A DNA stretch of 64,000 bases from positions 226,141 through 290,140 of the forward strand of contig NZ_JAFREP010000011.1 in NCBI RefSeq assembly GCF_017377855.1. The letters are read 5' to 3'. Both the position numbers and the translations under genes were made by a program. Shown here piece by piece: positions 8,907 through 18,900 of the stretch. Position 1 is the first letter of the stretch, and every line of letters begins with the position of its first letter. Origin of the DNA: Acanthopleuribacter pedis (GTDB lineage Bacteria; Acidobacteriota; Holophagae; Acanthopleuribacterales; Acanthopleuribacteraceae). The notes under the pieces were generated by a model. That model was given only the letters and a program-made list of their open reading frames with translations. It did no database searches and was not told the DNA's origin.

Positions 8907-9139
8907 GGCGGTTAATCGCTCCTTAATTAAACCACGAATAATAACGAGGATGAGGATTGAAGTTTTACAAAAGTCCGTTTTTTCTTGTCAGAGATAATCG
9001 GAGGGCTCTGGGTTTCGATGAGCTGCCTCGTGTAACGCGAGGCTATGATTGGTACCAGAACCCATTGGGAGTGTGCTTTTTTGATCTTACCGTTTCTACC
9101 TGCAGGATTGAGGGAAAACTAGAGCAGCCCGTTTTTCCC
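8907..9139. other. Non-coding, AT-rich
   Basis: A 61-codon frame at 8957 starts with TTG and has no properly spaced ribosome binding site, so it is not called. Nothing else is seen before the inverted-end repeat. Confidence 0.4.
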
Positions 9140-9349
9140 TAGCCCGCATTTCTCACAAGGAATTCTGCTACGAAGCAGAAACCCATGTGATTGCGAGGGG
9201 GCGGCCTTCCGCATTACTCGGTCGAGCCGTCTTCGCCGTAGCGCTGCTACGCCGAATGGTCGGACCCCTGCGCCGTCTCTCGGTCGTAATCTTCGTACTC
9301 ACAAGGCTTTCAGCTTCTCGCGACGAATCCTTGTGAGAAATGCGGGCTA
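9140..9349. repeat. MITE-like dispersed repeat, copy 1
   Basis: A 210-bp element with inverted ends: TAGCCCGCATTTCTCACAAGG at the left and its complement ending TGCGGGCTA at the right, matching over more than 20 bp. A second copy at 62808-63009 is the reverse complement and matches over the whole length with only scattered differences (roughly nine in ten bases by eye). No transposase lies inside. The interior holds further inverted segments, so the single strand could fold back. A small non-autonomous mobile element or a repetitive extragenic element is the best reading. Confidence 0.8.
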
Positions 9350-9651
9350 AGGTCATGCCGGAAATTATCTAAGATGATCTCTCCCACTCTGAGTGAAATC
9401 ACTGCGAATTGGAGACCGAAACGCGCCAACGAGGCCAACCAATCGCGGAATGAAGTTTGTTCCCGTGAACCGTTCACCCTGGTTTTGGACCGTTCACCGG
9501 GTTATCACGGGCCGGGATGGGTTTGCCGTGTTTTCTTGAGTATCGAGGATCTTCGCTTTGCTCGGTTGGGTTGTCAACCGACGCCGATTCGATCCAACGC
9601 GTTTCGCGATCCGGCCGAGGGTCATGCCGCGAAACCCAAGGAGACAGGCTT
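9350..9651. promoter_or_regulatory. Upstream region of the ABC-transporter operon with a palindrome
   Basis: No gene is supported. At 9465-9477 is a perfect 13-bp palindrome GTGAAC-C-GTTCAC, and ACCGTTCACC is repeated 20 bp later (9469-9478 and 9489-9498), so two half-sites lie on the same face of the helix. This may be an operator for the downstream operon, whose AAGGAG ribosome site is at 9638-9643. Confidence 0.35.
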
Positions 9652-10542
9652 ATGTTATCGATTCAGAACGTCACCCACACCTATCCCAACGGGGTTCAGG
9701 CTTTAAAAGGGGTTACCCTCACCATCGAAAAGGGCATGTTTGGGTTATTGGGCCCCAACGGCGCGGGCAAATCGTCGTTGATGCGGAGCATCGCCACCCT
9801 GCAACAACCTACCCAAGGCGCGGTTTCCTTCGACGGCATCGACGTGCTGGAGGAACCCATGGCCTTGCGCCGTGTTTTGGGTTACCTGCCGCAGGATTTT
9901 GGGGTTTATCCGCGGGGTTCAGCCTACCACCTGCTCGACCACCTGGCCGTGCTCAAAGGGTTTTCAGACCGTCGCGAACGGAAAAACATCGTCGATCATT
10001 TGTTGGCGGAAACCAACCTGTACGGGGTGCGCCACAAACGCGTCGCTACCTTTTCCGGCGGCATGCGGCGCCGGTTTGGGATCGCCCAAGCCCTGATCGG
10101 CGACCCCAAGCTGATCATTGTCGACGAACCCACGGCGGGGTTGGACCCGGAAGAACGCAACCGCTTCCACAACCTGTTGGCCGAGATTGGCGAGGACCGC
10201 GTGGTTCTGCTCTCCACCCACATCATTGAGGACGTTACCGAGTTGTGCGCCTCAATGGCGATCCTGGCTGCAGGTCGGGTGTTGGTGCAGGGGAAACCGG
10301 CCGAATTGATCCAGCGCTTGAACGGGCGCGTGTGGACCAAACACATCGACAAAAGCGAAAAAAGCCGCATCGAGCATGCGTTTCATGTGATTTCCAGCCA
10401 CCTGTTTGCGGGGCGCACCCTGGTGCGGGTGATCGCGGCCGACCGACCCGGCCCCGATTTCGACCCAGCCGAGGCCAACCTCGCCGATGTGTATTTTTCG
10501 GCTTTAAAAGGTGAACAATCCCGCGCACGGCAAGCGGTTTGA
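9652..10542 (+). CDS. ABC transporter ATP-binding protein
   Basis: 296 aa from ATG 9652, with AAGGAG eight bases upstream; in-frame sequence before it is not protein-like. All ABC ATPase motifs are present: Walker A GPNGAGKS (34-41), Q-loop in GYLPQDFG, signature FSGGMRRR (about 134-141), Walker B LIIVDEP (about 154-160) followed by TAGLD, and the H-loop histidine in LLSTHIIED. The last 80 or so residues are the extension usual in ABC-2 exporter ATPases. The gene ends 16 bp before the permease/peptidase fusion and must power it. Substrate unknown. Confidence 0.95.
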   Translation: MLSIQNVTHTYPNGVQALKGVTLTIEKGMFGLLGPNGAGKSSLMRSIATLQQPTQGAVSFDGIDVLEEPMALRRVLGYLPQDFGVYPRGSAYHLLDHLAVLKGFSDRRERKNIVDHLLAETNLYGVRHKRVATFSGGMRRRFGIAQALIGDPKLIIVDEPTAGLDPEERNRFHNLLAEIGEDRVVLLSTHIIEDVTELCASMAILAAGRVLVQGKPAELIQRLNGRVWTKHIDKSEKSRIEHAFHVISSHLFAGRTLVRVIAADRPGPDFDPAEANLADVYFSALKGEQSRARQAV

Positions 10543-10558
10543 TGAAAGGAGACGCCGA

Positions 10559-13500
10559 ATGATGTTGACCATTGCGAAACAGGAATACCGCTACATGACC
10601 CATTCCTCGTCCTTCACCGTGCTGTTCGGGGTGCTGCTGGGTTTGTTTTTTCTGCTCACCGCCAACAGCGGCGAATTTATCGGGACGGCCAGAGGCGGAC
10701 AGGTTTTTATTAACGCCCCCTATATGATCATGATGACCCACATCGTTTTGGGGGTGTTCTCGATCTTCATCGTGCCCTCGTTCATGGCGAGCACCCTTTT
10801 GAAAGATTTGGATTCCGGTTTTGACGGCATCCTTTATGCTTTGCCGATTCCCAAGGGGGCGTTCCTCGGGGGCCGGTTCCTCGGGGCGTTCGGGGCGCTG
10901 GTGACGGTGTTGGCCGCGGCGCCGCTGGGCATGATGCTCGGTTGCTTGATGCCTTGGGTGGACGAGTCCTCGCTGTTGCCGCTTCGCGTCAGTCATTATG
11001 GAACGGTGTTTTTTGTGTTTTTGGTGCCGTCCGTGTTGGTGACGGCGAGTTTTATTTTTTCGGTGGCGGCGTTAACCCGAAGTTTGATCGCGACCTACGT
11101 TACCGCTCTGGCGGTTTTGGTGTTGTATTTGGTGGTGAGTGAGACCAATCTGGCCAGTCCCTTGTGGGATCCGTTTATGCACCGCGGTTTGGAAGAGGTG
11201 ACCGCTTATTGGACCGCCGCGGAACGCAACCACCGGCTGTTGCCCTTTGACCGGTCGCTGCTTGCCAACCGGTTGCTGTGGTTTGGGTTGGCCGCGTTGG
11301 GTTACGGCGTCGCTTTGGTTTCTTTTTCGTTTCGCGTCAAGCACCGGGCGCCGAAAGCGGTTGACGCCTCGGACACAGCCCCCAACGCCCACCTCTTCAA
11401 GCGGCCCACTGTTCGGCAGGCTTGGGACCGTCGCGCGCGACAGGCGCAACTGCTTCACCGCGCCCTTTTTGAAATCCGGGAAACCTTGGTCAGCCCGCCT
11501 TTTCTGTTGGTGCTTTTGCTGAGTGCTGTTCTGGTTGCGGTCTCGCTTTTGGAACGCGAGGTGTTGTACGGGGTGAACGCCTACCCGCTGACCCGGCTGA
11601 TGATTGCCGCGGTGATTGGTTCCAATGGTTGGGCGCTGCTGGCGATTCTCGGGTTTTACAGCGCCGAAATGATCCAGCGTGAACGGGCGGTGGGGGTTGA
11701 CCCACTGGTGGACACCCTGCCGGTTGCCAATGGGGTGTTGGTGACGGCCAAGTTAATCGCCTTGCTGTTGATGATGGTTTCGGTGTTGGCGCTCGGGGTG
11801 ACGCTCGCGGTGGCTTATCAACTGTACAGCGGGACGGTGGTGCCGGAGTGGACGCTGTACCTCGAGCGCATTTTCCTGTTGTACGTCGTGCGTTACCTTT
11901 GCCTGGCGATTCTTGCCTGTTTCTTTCACGTCATTGCCCCCAATCGGTTGGTCGGCATGCTGTTATTGGGGCTGTTCATCCTGGTGAGTGTCGGCATGAA
12001 CGATTTACTGGGTTCGGAACATCCGCTGCTTAAATACGGGTTGGGTGGTTTCTCCGCCCCTTATTCGGACATGAACGGGTCGGGTCGGTTTCGCGTCGCG
12101 GTGATGTGGCTGCAAGGTTATTGGGGCGGCATCGCGGGTTTGCTCCTGGTGGCGACCTACGCCTTGTGGCCACGCGGGATTGAGCAACCCATGCGCCTTC
12201 GACTGCGACGCCTGTTGCATCGACGCAACGCGGCGCCTGCCTTGGGGTCGCTGGCGGTGTCGGCCTTGTGCGGCGGCTTCATTTTCGTGAACACCAATGT
12301 GTTGAACGAGCACCTAACCACGCAAGAGGCGACGGCGCGCCGGGTTGCCTTCGAAAAGCGAACCCGTCCGTTTCTCGGCCAACCGATCCCGCGGATTATC
12401 GAGGTCGATACCGAGGTTGCGATTTATCCTGACCGGGGTCGGGTGGAGTCCCGTGGTTTTTACCTACTCGAGAACAAAACCGAGCAGGCCGTGTCCGAGC
12501 TTCATGTCCATTTCTCCAGCCGGCTGGAGATCGCCGCGCTCTCCTTGGAGGGGGGCTGGGAGCGGGAACGCGACCCTGTCTTTAACTTCGTCACCTTAAC
12601 CATGGTGCCGGCGATGATGCCGGGCGAGCAGCGTACCCTTCGTTTTGAGACGGTGCTGCAGCAGCGCGGTTTCACCTCGGGTCGGCCCGATGTGCATTTG
12701 GTTCGCAACGGGACTTTTTTGAGAGACAGCCGGCTGATGCCCTACCTGGGTGTGAATCCCGACCTTTATGTGCAGGATGCCGCGGATCGTCGCGACTTCG
12801 GTCTCGAGCCGTTGCCAGGCCGGCCGAAGTTGGAAAATCCACGCAACCACGATACCGGTGTGAACCGCGGCGACAGCGATTTCATCCAATTTCGCACGCG
12901 GATTTCGACCAGCGACGACCAAATCGCGCTGGCACCGGGTGAGCTGACGGAACGCTGGACGGAAAACGGGCGCAACACCTTCGTGTACCGCATGGAACGC
13001 CCGATGATGCATTTCACCGCGTACCTGTCCGCTGATTACCAGGTCGTTCGCGATCAATGGGGGGATGTGGCGGTCGAGATTTACCACCATGCACCGCACA
13101 CCTACAACGTGGCGCGCATGAGCGCGGCGGTGAAAGACAGTTTGGCGTTGTTCTCTGAGATCTACAGCCCTTATCCCCACAAGCACCTGCGCATTGTCGA
13201 ATTTCCCGCTTATCGTTCCTTCGCGCAGTCCTTTGCCGGGATGATTCCCTATTCCGAGGCATTGGGTTTTGTGGCCCAGGTTGAGGCCGGTGACATCGAC
13301 ATCCCTTATTACGTGACCGCCCACGAAATCGCGCACCAGTGGTGGGGGCACCAGGTGACCCCCGCCGATTGTCAGGGGGCCGATTTTCTCAACGAGACCT
13401 TGTCCCAGTACAGCGCGTTGCTGGTGATGGAACAGAAATACGGCCGCAACATGATCCACAAGTTCTTGGGTTTGGAGCTGGATCGCTATTTACGCGGTCG

Positions 13501-14110
13501 CGCCGAGGATCCCGAGGGCGAGCTGCCGTTGGCTTGGGTGGAAAGCCAGGATTACATTCATTACCGCAAGGGTTCGCTGGTGATGTATGCGTTGCGCGAT
13601 TACCTGGGGGCGGAACGGGTAAACCGGGTGCTGCGGCGTTTGATCGCGCTGCGTGGTTACCAATCACGGCCTTATGCCACCAGTCGCGATTTCCTGAATT
13701 TGTTGCGGGAGGAAGCCGGTCCCGCCTACGAGGGGTTGATCGTCGATTGGTTTGAAAAGATTACCCTGTACGACCTTGAAGCCAAGGGGGTTAGGGTAGC
13801 GGCTCGGGAGGACGGGCGCTTTGATGTAACCCTCGATGTTCGCGCTGCCAAGCTCTACGCGGATGCGGTGGGCAACGAAACGCGGACCGATTTTGACCTA
13901 CCCGTCGACATCGGGTTGTTTCGGCGCGATCCGAGCGACGACCGTTTCAGCGATAAGGATGTGATCTTCCTGGAGAAGCGGGAACTAGCGGGTGAGGAAA
14001 GCACCCTGCATTTCACGGTCGATCAAGAACCGCGTTTTGTAGGGATTGATCCGTATCATAAATTGATTGATCGGGTGGTGGACGACAACCTCATCGCCGT
14101 GGCGGAATGA
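10559..14110 (+). CDS. ABC-2 permease fused to M1-family metallopeptidase
   Basis: 1,183 aa from ATG 10559, with AAGGAG seven bases upstream. Residues about 1-590 form two sets of membrane helices of the ABC-2 permease type (for example FTVLFGVLLGLFFLLTA near the start and further sets around 320-590). Residues about 620-1183 are extracytoplasmic and carry an M1-type zinc site: HEIAHQWWGH (HExxH from residue 922) and the third ligand E946 in FLNETLSQY. Nineteen residues lie between the last His and this Glu, one more than in classical M1 enzymes; related permease/peptidase fusions known to me also show 19. No separate permease gene is present, so the ATPase and this protein form the whole transporter. 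A role in exporting and trimming a peptide is possible but unproven. Confidence 0.9.
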   Translation: MMLTIAKQEYRYMTHSSSFTVLFGVLLGLFFLLTANSGEFIGTARGGQVFINAPYMIMMTHIVLGVFSIFIVPSFMASTLLKDLDSGFDGILYALPIPKGAFLGGRFLGAFGALVTVLAAAPLGMMLGCLMPWVDESSLLPLRVSHYGTVFFVFLVPSVLVTASFIFSVAALTRSLIATYVTALAVLVLYLVVSETNLASPLWDPFMHRGLEEVTAYWTAAERNHRLLPFDRSLLANRLLWFGLAALGYGVALVSFSFRVKHRAPKAVDASDTAPNAHLFKRPTVRQAWDRRARQAQLLHRALFEIRETLVSPPFLLVLLLSAVLVAVSLLEREVLYGVNAYPLTRLMIAAVIGSNGWALLAILGFYSAEMIQRERAVGVDPLVDTLPVANGVLVTAKLIALLLMMVSVLALGVTLAVAYQLYSGTVVPEWTLYLERIFLLYVVRYLCLAILACFFHVIAPNRLVGMLLLGLFILVSVGMNDLLGSEHPLLKYGLGGFSAPYSDMNGSGRFRVAVMWLQGYWGGIAGLLLVATYALWPRGIEQPMRLRLRRLLHRRNAAPALGSLAVSALCGGFIFVNTNVLNEHLTTQEATARRVAFEKRTRPFLGQPIPRIIEVDTEVAIYPDRGRVESRGFYLLENKTEQAVSELHVHFSSRLEIAALSLEGGWERERDPVFNFVTLTMVPAMMPGEQRTLRFETVLQQRGFTSGRPDVHLVRNGTFLRDSRLMPYLGVNPDLYVQDAADRRDFGLEPLPGRPKLENPRNHDTGVNRGDSDFIQFRTRISTSDDQIALAPGELTERWTENGRNTFVYRMERPMMHFTAYLSADYQVVRDQWGDVAVEIYHHAPHTYNVARMSAAVKDSLALFSEIYSPYPHKHLRIVEFPAYRSFAQSFAGMIPYSEALGFVAQVEAGDIDIPYYVTAHEIAHQWWGHQVTPADCQGADFLNETLSQYSALLVMEQKYGRNMIHKFLGLELDRYLRGRAEDPEGELPLAWVESQDYIHYRKGSLVMYALRDYLGAERVNRVLRRLIALRGYQSRPYATSRDFLNLLREEAGPAYEGLIVDWFEKITLYDLEAKGVRVAAREDGRFDVTLDVRAAKLYADAVGNETRTDFDLPVDIGLFRRDPSDDRFSDKDVIFLEKRELAGEESTLHFTVDQEPRFVGIDPYHKLIDRVVDDNLIAVAE

Positions 14111-14171
14111 CCCGCGTGGGGAATGGGGGGACAGGCTTGTGTAACGTGTTGGATTGGTGTGGGATGAACCG

Positions 14172-14193
14172 ATGCTCTTTCAGAGCATTTTTT
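14172..14193 (+). terminator. Hairpin with T run in repeat copy 1
   Basis: ATGCTCT (14172-14178) pairs perfectly with AGAGCAT (14182-14188) across a 3-nt loop and is followed by six T. It lies 62 bp after the stop of the permease/peptidase gene and could end that operon. The same structure recurs 243 bp later in copy 2. Confidence 0.5.
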
Positions 14194-14208
14194 GGAACCG
14201 GCCGCATA

Positions 14209-14252
14209 CCCATGGTTGGCAACCGGCAGTTACACGCCGGTTGCCAACCATG
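14209..14252. repeat. 18-bp-arm palindrome inside repeat unit
   Basis: CCATGGTTGGCAACCGGC and its exact complement are separated by 8 bases (AGTTACAC), giving a long hairpin or cruciform. Copy 2 of the unit has the same structure with one mismatch in the right arm. Confidence 0.75.
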
Positions 14253-15756
14253 GGCTGAAATCCGGCAAGGCTTCACCTTGCCACCGGTTCGCGAACTTGC
14301 GTCCCAACCAACCATGGCGAAATGCGAAAGAAGGTTTCGGTTAGCGAGCCTGAGTCCCAAAAGGAATGGGGGGACAGGCTTGTGTAACGTGTTGGATTGG
14401 TGTGGGATGAACCGATGCTCTTTCAGAGCATTTTTTGGAACCGGCCGCATACCCATGGTTGGCAACCGGCAGTTTCACGCCGGTTGTCAACCATGGGCTG
14501 AAATCCGGCAAGGCTTCACCTTGCCACCGGTTCGCGAACTTGCGTCCCAACCAACCATGACGATATGCGTGAGGAGGCACCGGTGAGCGAGCCCGCGTCC
14601 CAACCAACCATGGGCTGAAATCCGGTAAGGCTTCACCTTGCCACCGGTTAGCGAGCCTGAGTCCCAAAAGGGAATGGGGGGACGAATGGGGGGACAGGCT
14701 TGTGCAACGCGTTGCCAACCATGGGATGAAATCCGGCAAGGTTTCACCTTGCCACCGGTTCGCGAACTTGCGTCCCAACCGACCATGGCGAAATGCGAAA
14801 GAAGGTTTCGGTTAGCGAACTTGCGTCCCAACCGACCATGGCGAAATGCGAAAGAAGGCGCCGGTTAGCGAGCCTGAGTCCCAAAAGGGAATGGGGGACA
14901 GGCTTGTGCAACGCCAAAAGGGAATGGGGGGACAGGCTTGTGCAACGTGTTGGATTCGTGTGGGATCCGTGCACCTGGCCAATTGAGTATTATGAGGGCT
15001 CTCAGCGGTAATCGCCTTCGGGGTTAACCAATCTTATAGGGTGCCCAGGCGGATTCGCGTATTTCCCTATACCGACTGAGTTGGATTAAGGCGCCGGCTT
15101 AGGTGCCAACGCCGGCGCCGTGAGCGCGTGGAGACGATCCGGTAAAGCAACCATGCCGCCGGCTCATGTTTCACTCAGGATGGGTCGGCCCCGGCGGCGT
15201 GTGGATCCTTGCACGGGCCACCCAATCAATCCTCGGCCGTACGGTGTTTTTATGGGAAATCACAGGGGTGACCCCGGGTAGCGCAAAAAATGGGGCCCGT
15301 TGGTGGATGAATTTGCCATCCGACGAGCCCAAGTCTCCCCATCGCGTTTTCTCGCCGCATCCTCGGAATTTATTGGGTTGCCATCGCTTAGTTTTTTGCC
15401 TTTCATGCTGCGTTTTCAGGCGTTTGCGTGCGGGCAATCTCACGCAGATCGCCAGCAATAATCGTGCAAAATCGCCACAGCTTATTCCTTTCTTCGTTGC
15501 GCCAAGGCTTCAACATGACGACTGGCATAGGGCACCAAACGTCTAATTGAGGTGACAATTACGCCGCCGTTTATTATTATGGGGTGATTTTTCGGGTCCG
15601 AAGGGCTACATTCAGTCCTTTTGTTTCGACTCGGGGTAATTCTCTTGCTCGCGCCAAGTTACGTGCGCTCTGTTTATTTCGGCAGATTCGGATTTTCGGC
15701 TGTTTAGGCCGACGGGCTCATGTTTTTAGGGTCTGGGTATGGTTTTCCTCCGAATG

Positions 15757-15784
15757 TTGCCTTTTATCTTCATTAGCATATAAA
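15757..15784 (+). promoter_or_regulatory. Sigma-70-like promoter candidate for the giant operon
   Basis: TTGCCT (15757-15762), a 16-bp spacer and TATAAA (15779-15784) lie in locally AT-rich DNA about 180 bp before the first gene. It is the best -35/-10 pair seen in the gap. A start near 15791 would leave an untranslated leader of about 170 nt. Confidence 0.4.
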
Positions 15785-15962
15785 AAACCCCTTCGAATCA
15801 CCCGATGCGTGTCGCTTTGGTTTTGCTTACCGGTTTCTTCCTAGACCTCTTTTCGTTCCAAACCCGGATGCTCCTCGACCTCCGTGCCCGCCCTAGGTGC
15901 GGCCGGGGGTAAACCATCGACGTGCGCGAATCGCGCCTTCATTATTTTTTGGGAGCATCCAC

Positions 15963-18900
15963 ATGCCATTCCTTTGGATTTTGCTGACTTTTTGCCAAGC
16001 ACCCGGCGACTCGCTGACCCGCACCGTTTTCGTGCAGGAAAAAAGCGGTTTGCGATTGGAGCCGGAGCGCCAAGCCGTGTTGTTGGATCCCGAGGGTCCC
16101 GACATTGTGTTTCAGCTTTCCAACGACGGTGGTTTTTCGCCCGAAATGCGTTTTCAAGCCGCGCTCACCGGTCCGGGCCTCAGCGCCCCGCACCAGGTGG
16201 ACGTGCCCGCTCAAGAGGGCCGCATTTTGTTACCGCGCTCCTTGTTTGCCGCGGAAGGCGTTTTCCGACTGGTTAACGTGCGCCTGACCCGAGGCGACAA
16301 CTTAATCGCGTTCTCCGAACCGGCCGCGGCCGAAATCCAGGTGGCCGAGAATTTTCTGGTTTCCGAGGTACAGGTCACACCGCTTTCCCAACAGGACCTG
16401 ATTGATCGGGGTTACCTGTTCAGCGACGAGGATTACTACACGGTTGAGTTCGAAATGGCGCTGATGATCGGCTCCAAGGAAGAAAACGTCTCCGTGCCGG
16501 TGGCCTTCCCCAAGAAAAACAGCGAAGCTTTTCAGCCCGTGATTCTGCAGGACCCGTTTAAACCCTATGTCCGCTTGCTCACCTTTCCGTTTAGCGGCGA
16601 CGATTACAACATCCCTTTGGGCGCCTCGCCCGATCCACCCGCATCTCAAAGTTACATGCCGGGCTTGATTCTGATTCCCGGTAACTTCAACTACCTCAAA
16701 TCGCATTTTGACGTGACCTGTTTGGTGCTTAACGCCGCACCCGAGGGGTTTGATGTGCGTGTCAACCGTTTGCAGGCACGCTTGCGTCTGCCCGATCCCA
16801 CCCGTTACGGCAACCCGCTGACGGTGAAAGAATCGGTGATCAAACCCATGCTGCATCCGGGTGAAGACGGTGAACTGGAAACGGCCGACGATCGCGAATT
16901 CATTTTGCCGACCGAAAAGGCCGAGGCGAGTTACGTGGTGATCGGCAATATTCCCGGCATGTACGATGTGGAAGTGGAAGTGACCGGCAACCTGCAACTG
17001 CCGCAGGAGACCCAAGAAGTTAGCACCCTCACGCGCGGCCAAATCTTCGTGCGCAGCCCCGAGTTTTCGGTCACTTTTGAGCACCCGGACGCGGTGGCTG
17101 AAAACGAAGTGTACAACCTGATCATGAACATCGATAACCGGGGCGAAATCCCGCTGGAGGGATTCTCGGTTACGCTGGATCCCGATACCTTGGTCGGCTG
17201 CGAACTCTTCGAAACCCACCCGGTCCAATCGCCGGGGAGCATTGCCGTCGGCGGTACGGGTCAAGTGGTTTATCGGTTGCGCTCGCTGCTGTCGGGTACG
17301 GTCATTTCCAGTTACTTCAAAGTGGACGGCGCCGTTCAGGGCGCTTTGAACCTGCGGGTCGGTGTTGGCGAAATCGGTCAACGCATTTCACCTTATGTGG
17401 TGAACTTTCCCGAGGTGTTTCACGCCGAGTTCCCCGTGGTTCTGACCAATGCGATTCGTCAATACGCCAAGGCCGGTTTGGACGTTTCTCAAGCAACCCC
17501 GGAGGAAGTACCCGACGGGTTGTTGCCGGTTTCCGCGCCCGCGGTGCGGGAATTCAACGAATTGGCCGTGTTTGCGGCCCGCATCGGCAGCATGGGTTTC
17601 AGCGACGGGGAGCAGTTGGTGCGCCTGTTCAGCTTGTGGACCCGAGGCGTGCGCGAATACGAACCCTTGGACCGCGTGCGCCGCGCCCAAATTATGGCGG
17701 GCACCGACAATCCTGAAACGGCGTTTGCCCAGGCGTTTAACGAAACACTGGGCGGTCAGAGCCCGGATGAATTGGTGCGCCTGCTGGCTCGCGAAAACGA
17801 AGAGACGCCTCATGTGTTCGCGGTGATGCTGGAAAGTTCGGTGCCGGTTGACCTCTACCTCAACGATGTGAACCAAACCCTTGCCGCCAATCGCACGACG
17901 CCCTACAGCGCCCTGTTGCCGCTCACCCCGACCAAAACGCTTTTCTGGCTGCACGGTGTTTCTGAAACGCCGCGCCTCCAAGTGCGCCCTCGCGGGGGCG
18001 ATCGTGCCGCCGTCAGTCTGGCCGCCGTTTACCCGGACGGCGAGGGCGGTATGTTGCTTAGCGAAAGCGGCAATGTAGCCTTTTCTGCAACCTTGGATAT
18101 CGGCTTCGATCCGGCCGAACGGCGCATGCGTTTGCTGCCGGGTGGGGGTTTGCCGCAAAACCGCGAGGGTGTGGCGGTGGCGCCCAAAGCGTTTGAAATG
18201 CTGCAGATCCGTCACATGGATCCCCAGATTTTGCCCAGCGCCGACATCTACGGCCGCGATTTCCTCATTACGTTTACCAAACCGCTGGATTTGAACAGCC
18301 TGGACCCTATCGAGGAGCATGTTTTCATCAACGGTAGACCGGCGGTAGATGCCAAACTGCAACGGGACGGTCTCAACCTGATCGTCAGTTCGCGCATGCC
18401 CCTGGGTCCCTACCATCCCATCAGCTACGAGATCCGCGACCCCCGCGCCAAGTCCGGCGAATCGCTGTCGACCCAATCCGGTACCATCGAAGGCTCGCCT
18501 TGGTACATCGGTTGTTCCATTACCGGCCGCGTGGTGGACCGCAATCGCAGCGATCTTAGCAAGGCCAAAATTTTCCACTGGAAACGGGACTGGACCAACC
18601 CCAGCCTAAATCTGGAAGAAACGGAACCCGGCGAATGGCGGATTTTTGAAACGATTAGCTTGGACGAGGAAGGCCGCTTCTTTTTCCCGTACTCGCCCTT
18701 TCCGGCCTTTGCCGTTAAAGACGAAATGGACCTGCGCACCCTCAAGATCGGGGTGCTGTTGGAGGACGGCCGCTACGAAGAACGCGAGTTCCATCCGGCC
18801 GGCGCGGGTCAAAACCTGATCGCCGAATTCGCCTTCCTGCAACAGGGCGAAGTGCGTGGTTACGTGCGGGACGCCGAGGGGGCGCCCATCAGCGGCGCCG

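Larger units (their letters stand above)
14121..14960. repeat. Degenerate tandem array of hairpin-rich 243-bp units
   Basis: Copy 1 (14121-14363) and copy 2 (from 14364) are almost identical for over 200 bp. The array then decays into shuffled pieces of the same unit up to about 14960. Each full unit contains GAATGGGGGGACAGGCTTG, a terminator-like hairpin with T run, an 18-bp palindromic arm pair around CCATGGTTGGCAACCGGC, and GGCAAGGCTTCACCTTGCC, a small hairpin. Short blocks such as CGAACTTGCGTCCCAACC recur many times. There are no unique spacers of constant size, so it is not a CRISPR array. Confidence 0.85.
14111..15962. other. Long non-coding stretch with repeat array
   Basis: About 1.85 kb without a supported gene. 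The left half (14121-14960) is the repeat array described separately. Between 14,960 and 15,962 several open frames exist, but none has a ribosome site or protein-like composition. A GC-rich hairpin (9-bp stem, 15090-15119) has no T run. The only candidate control element is the promoter at 15757-15784. Confidence 0.6.

Noticed and set aside
8957..9142. 61-codon plus-strand frame
   Set aside because: TTG start with the nearest purine tract only one base away, and no protein-like features.
14121..14960. Possible CRISPR array
   Set aside because: Units are 243 bp or scrambled fragments, without short constant repeats and unique spacers, and no cas genes are present.
14091..14974. Several overlapping repetitive open frames across the array downstream of the ABC operon
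   Set aside because: They exist on both strands, have no ribosome sites and simply translate the DNA repeat; the underlying structure is hairpins, not protein.
15166..15844. Open frames between the repeat array and the giant operon
   Set aside because: No ribosome sites, no recognisable domains and erratic composition.
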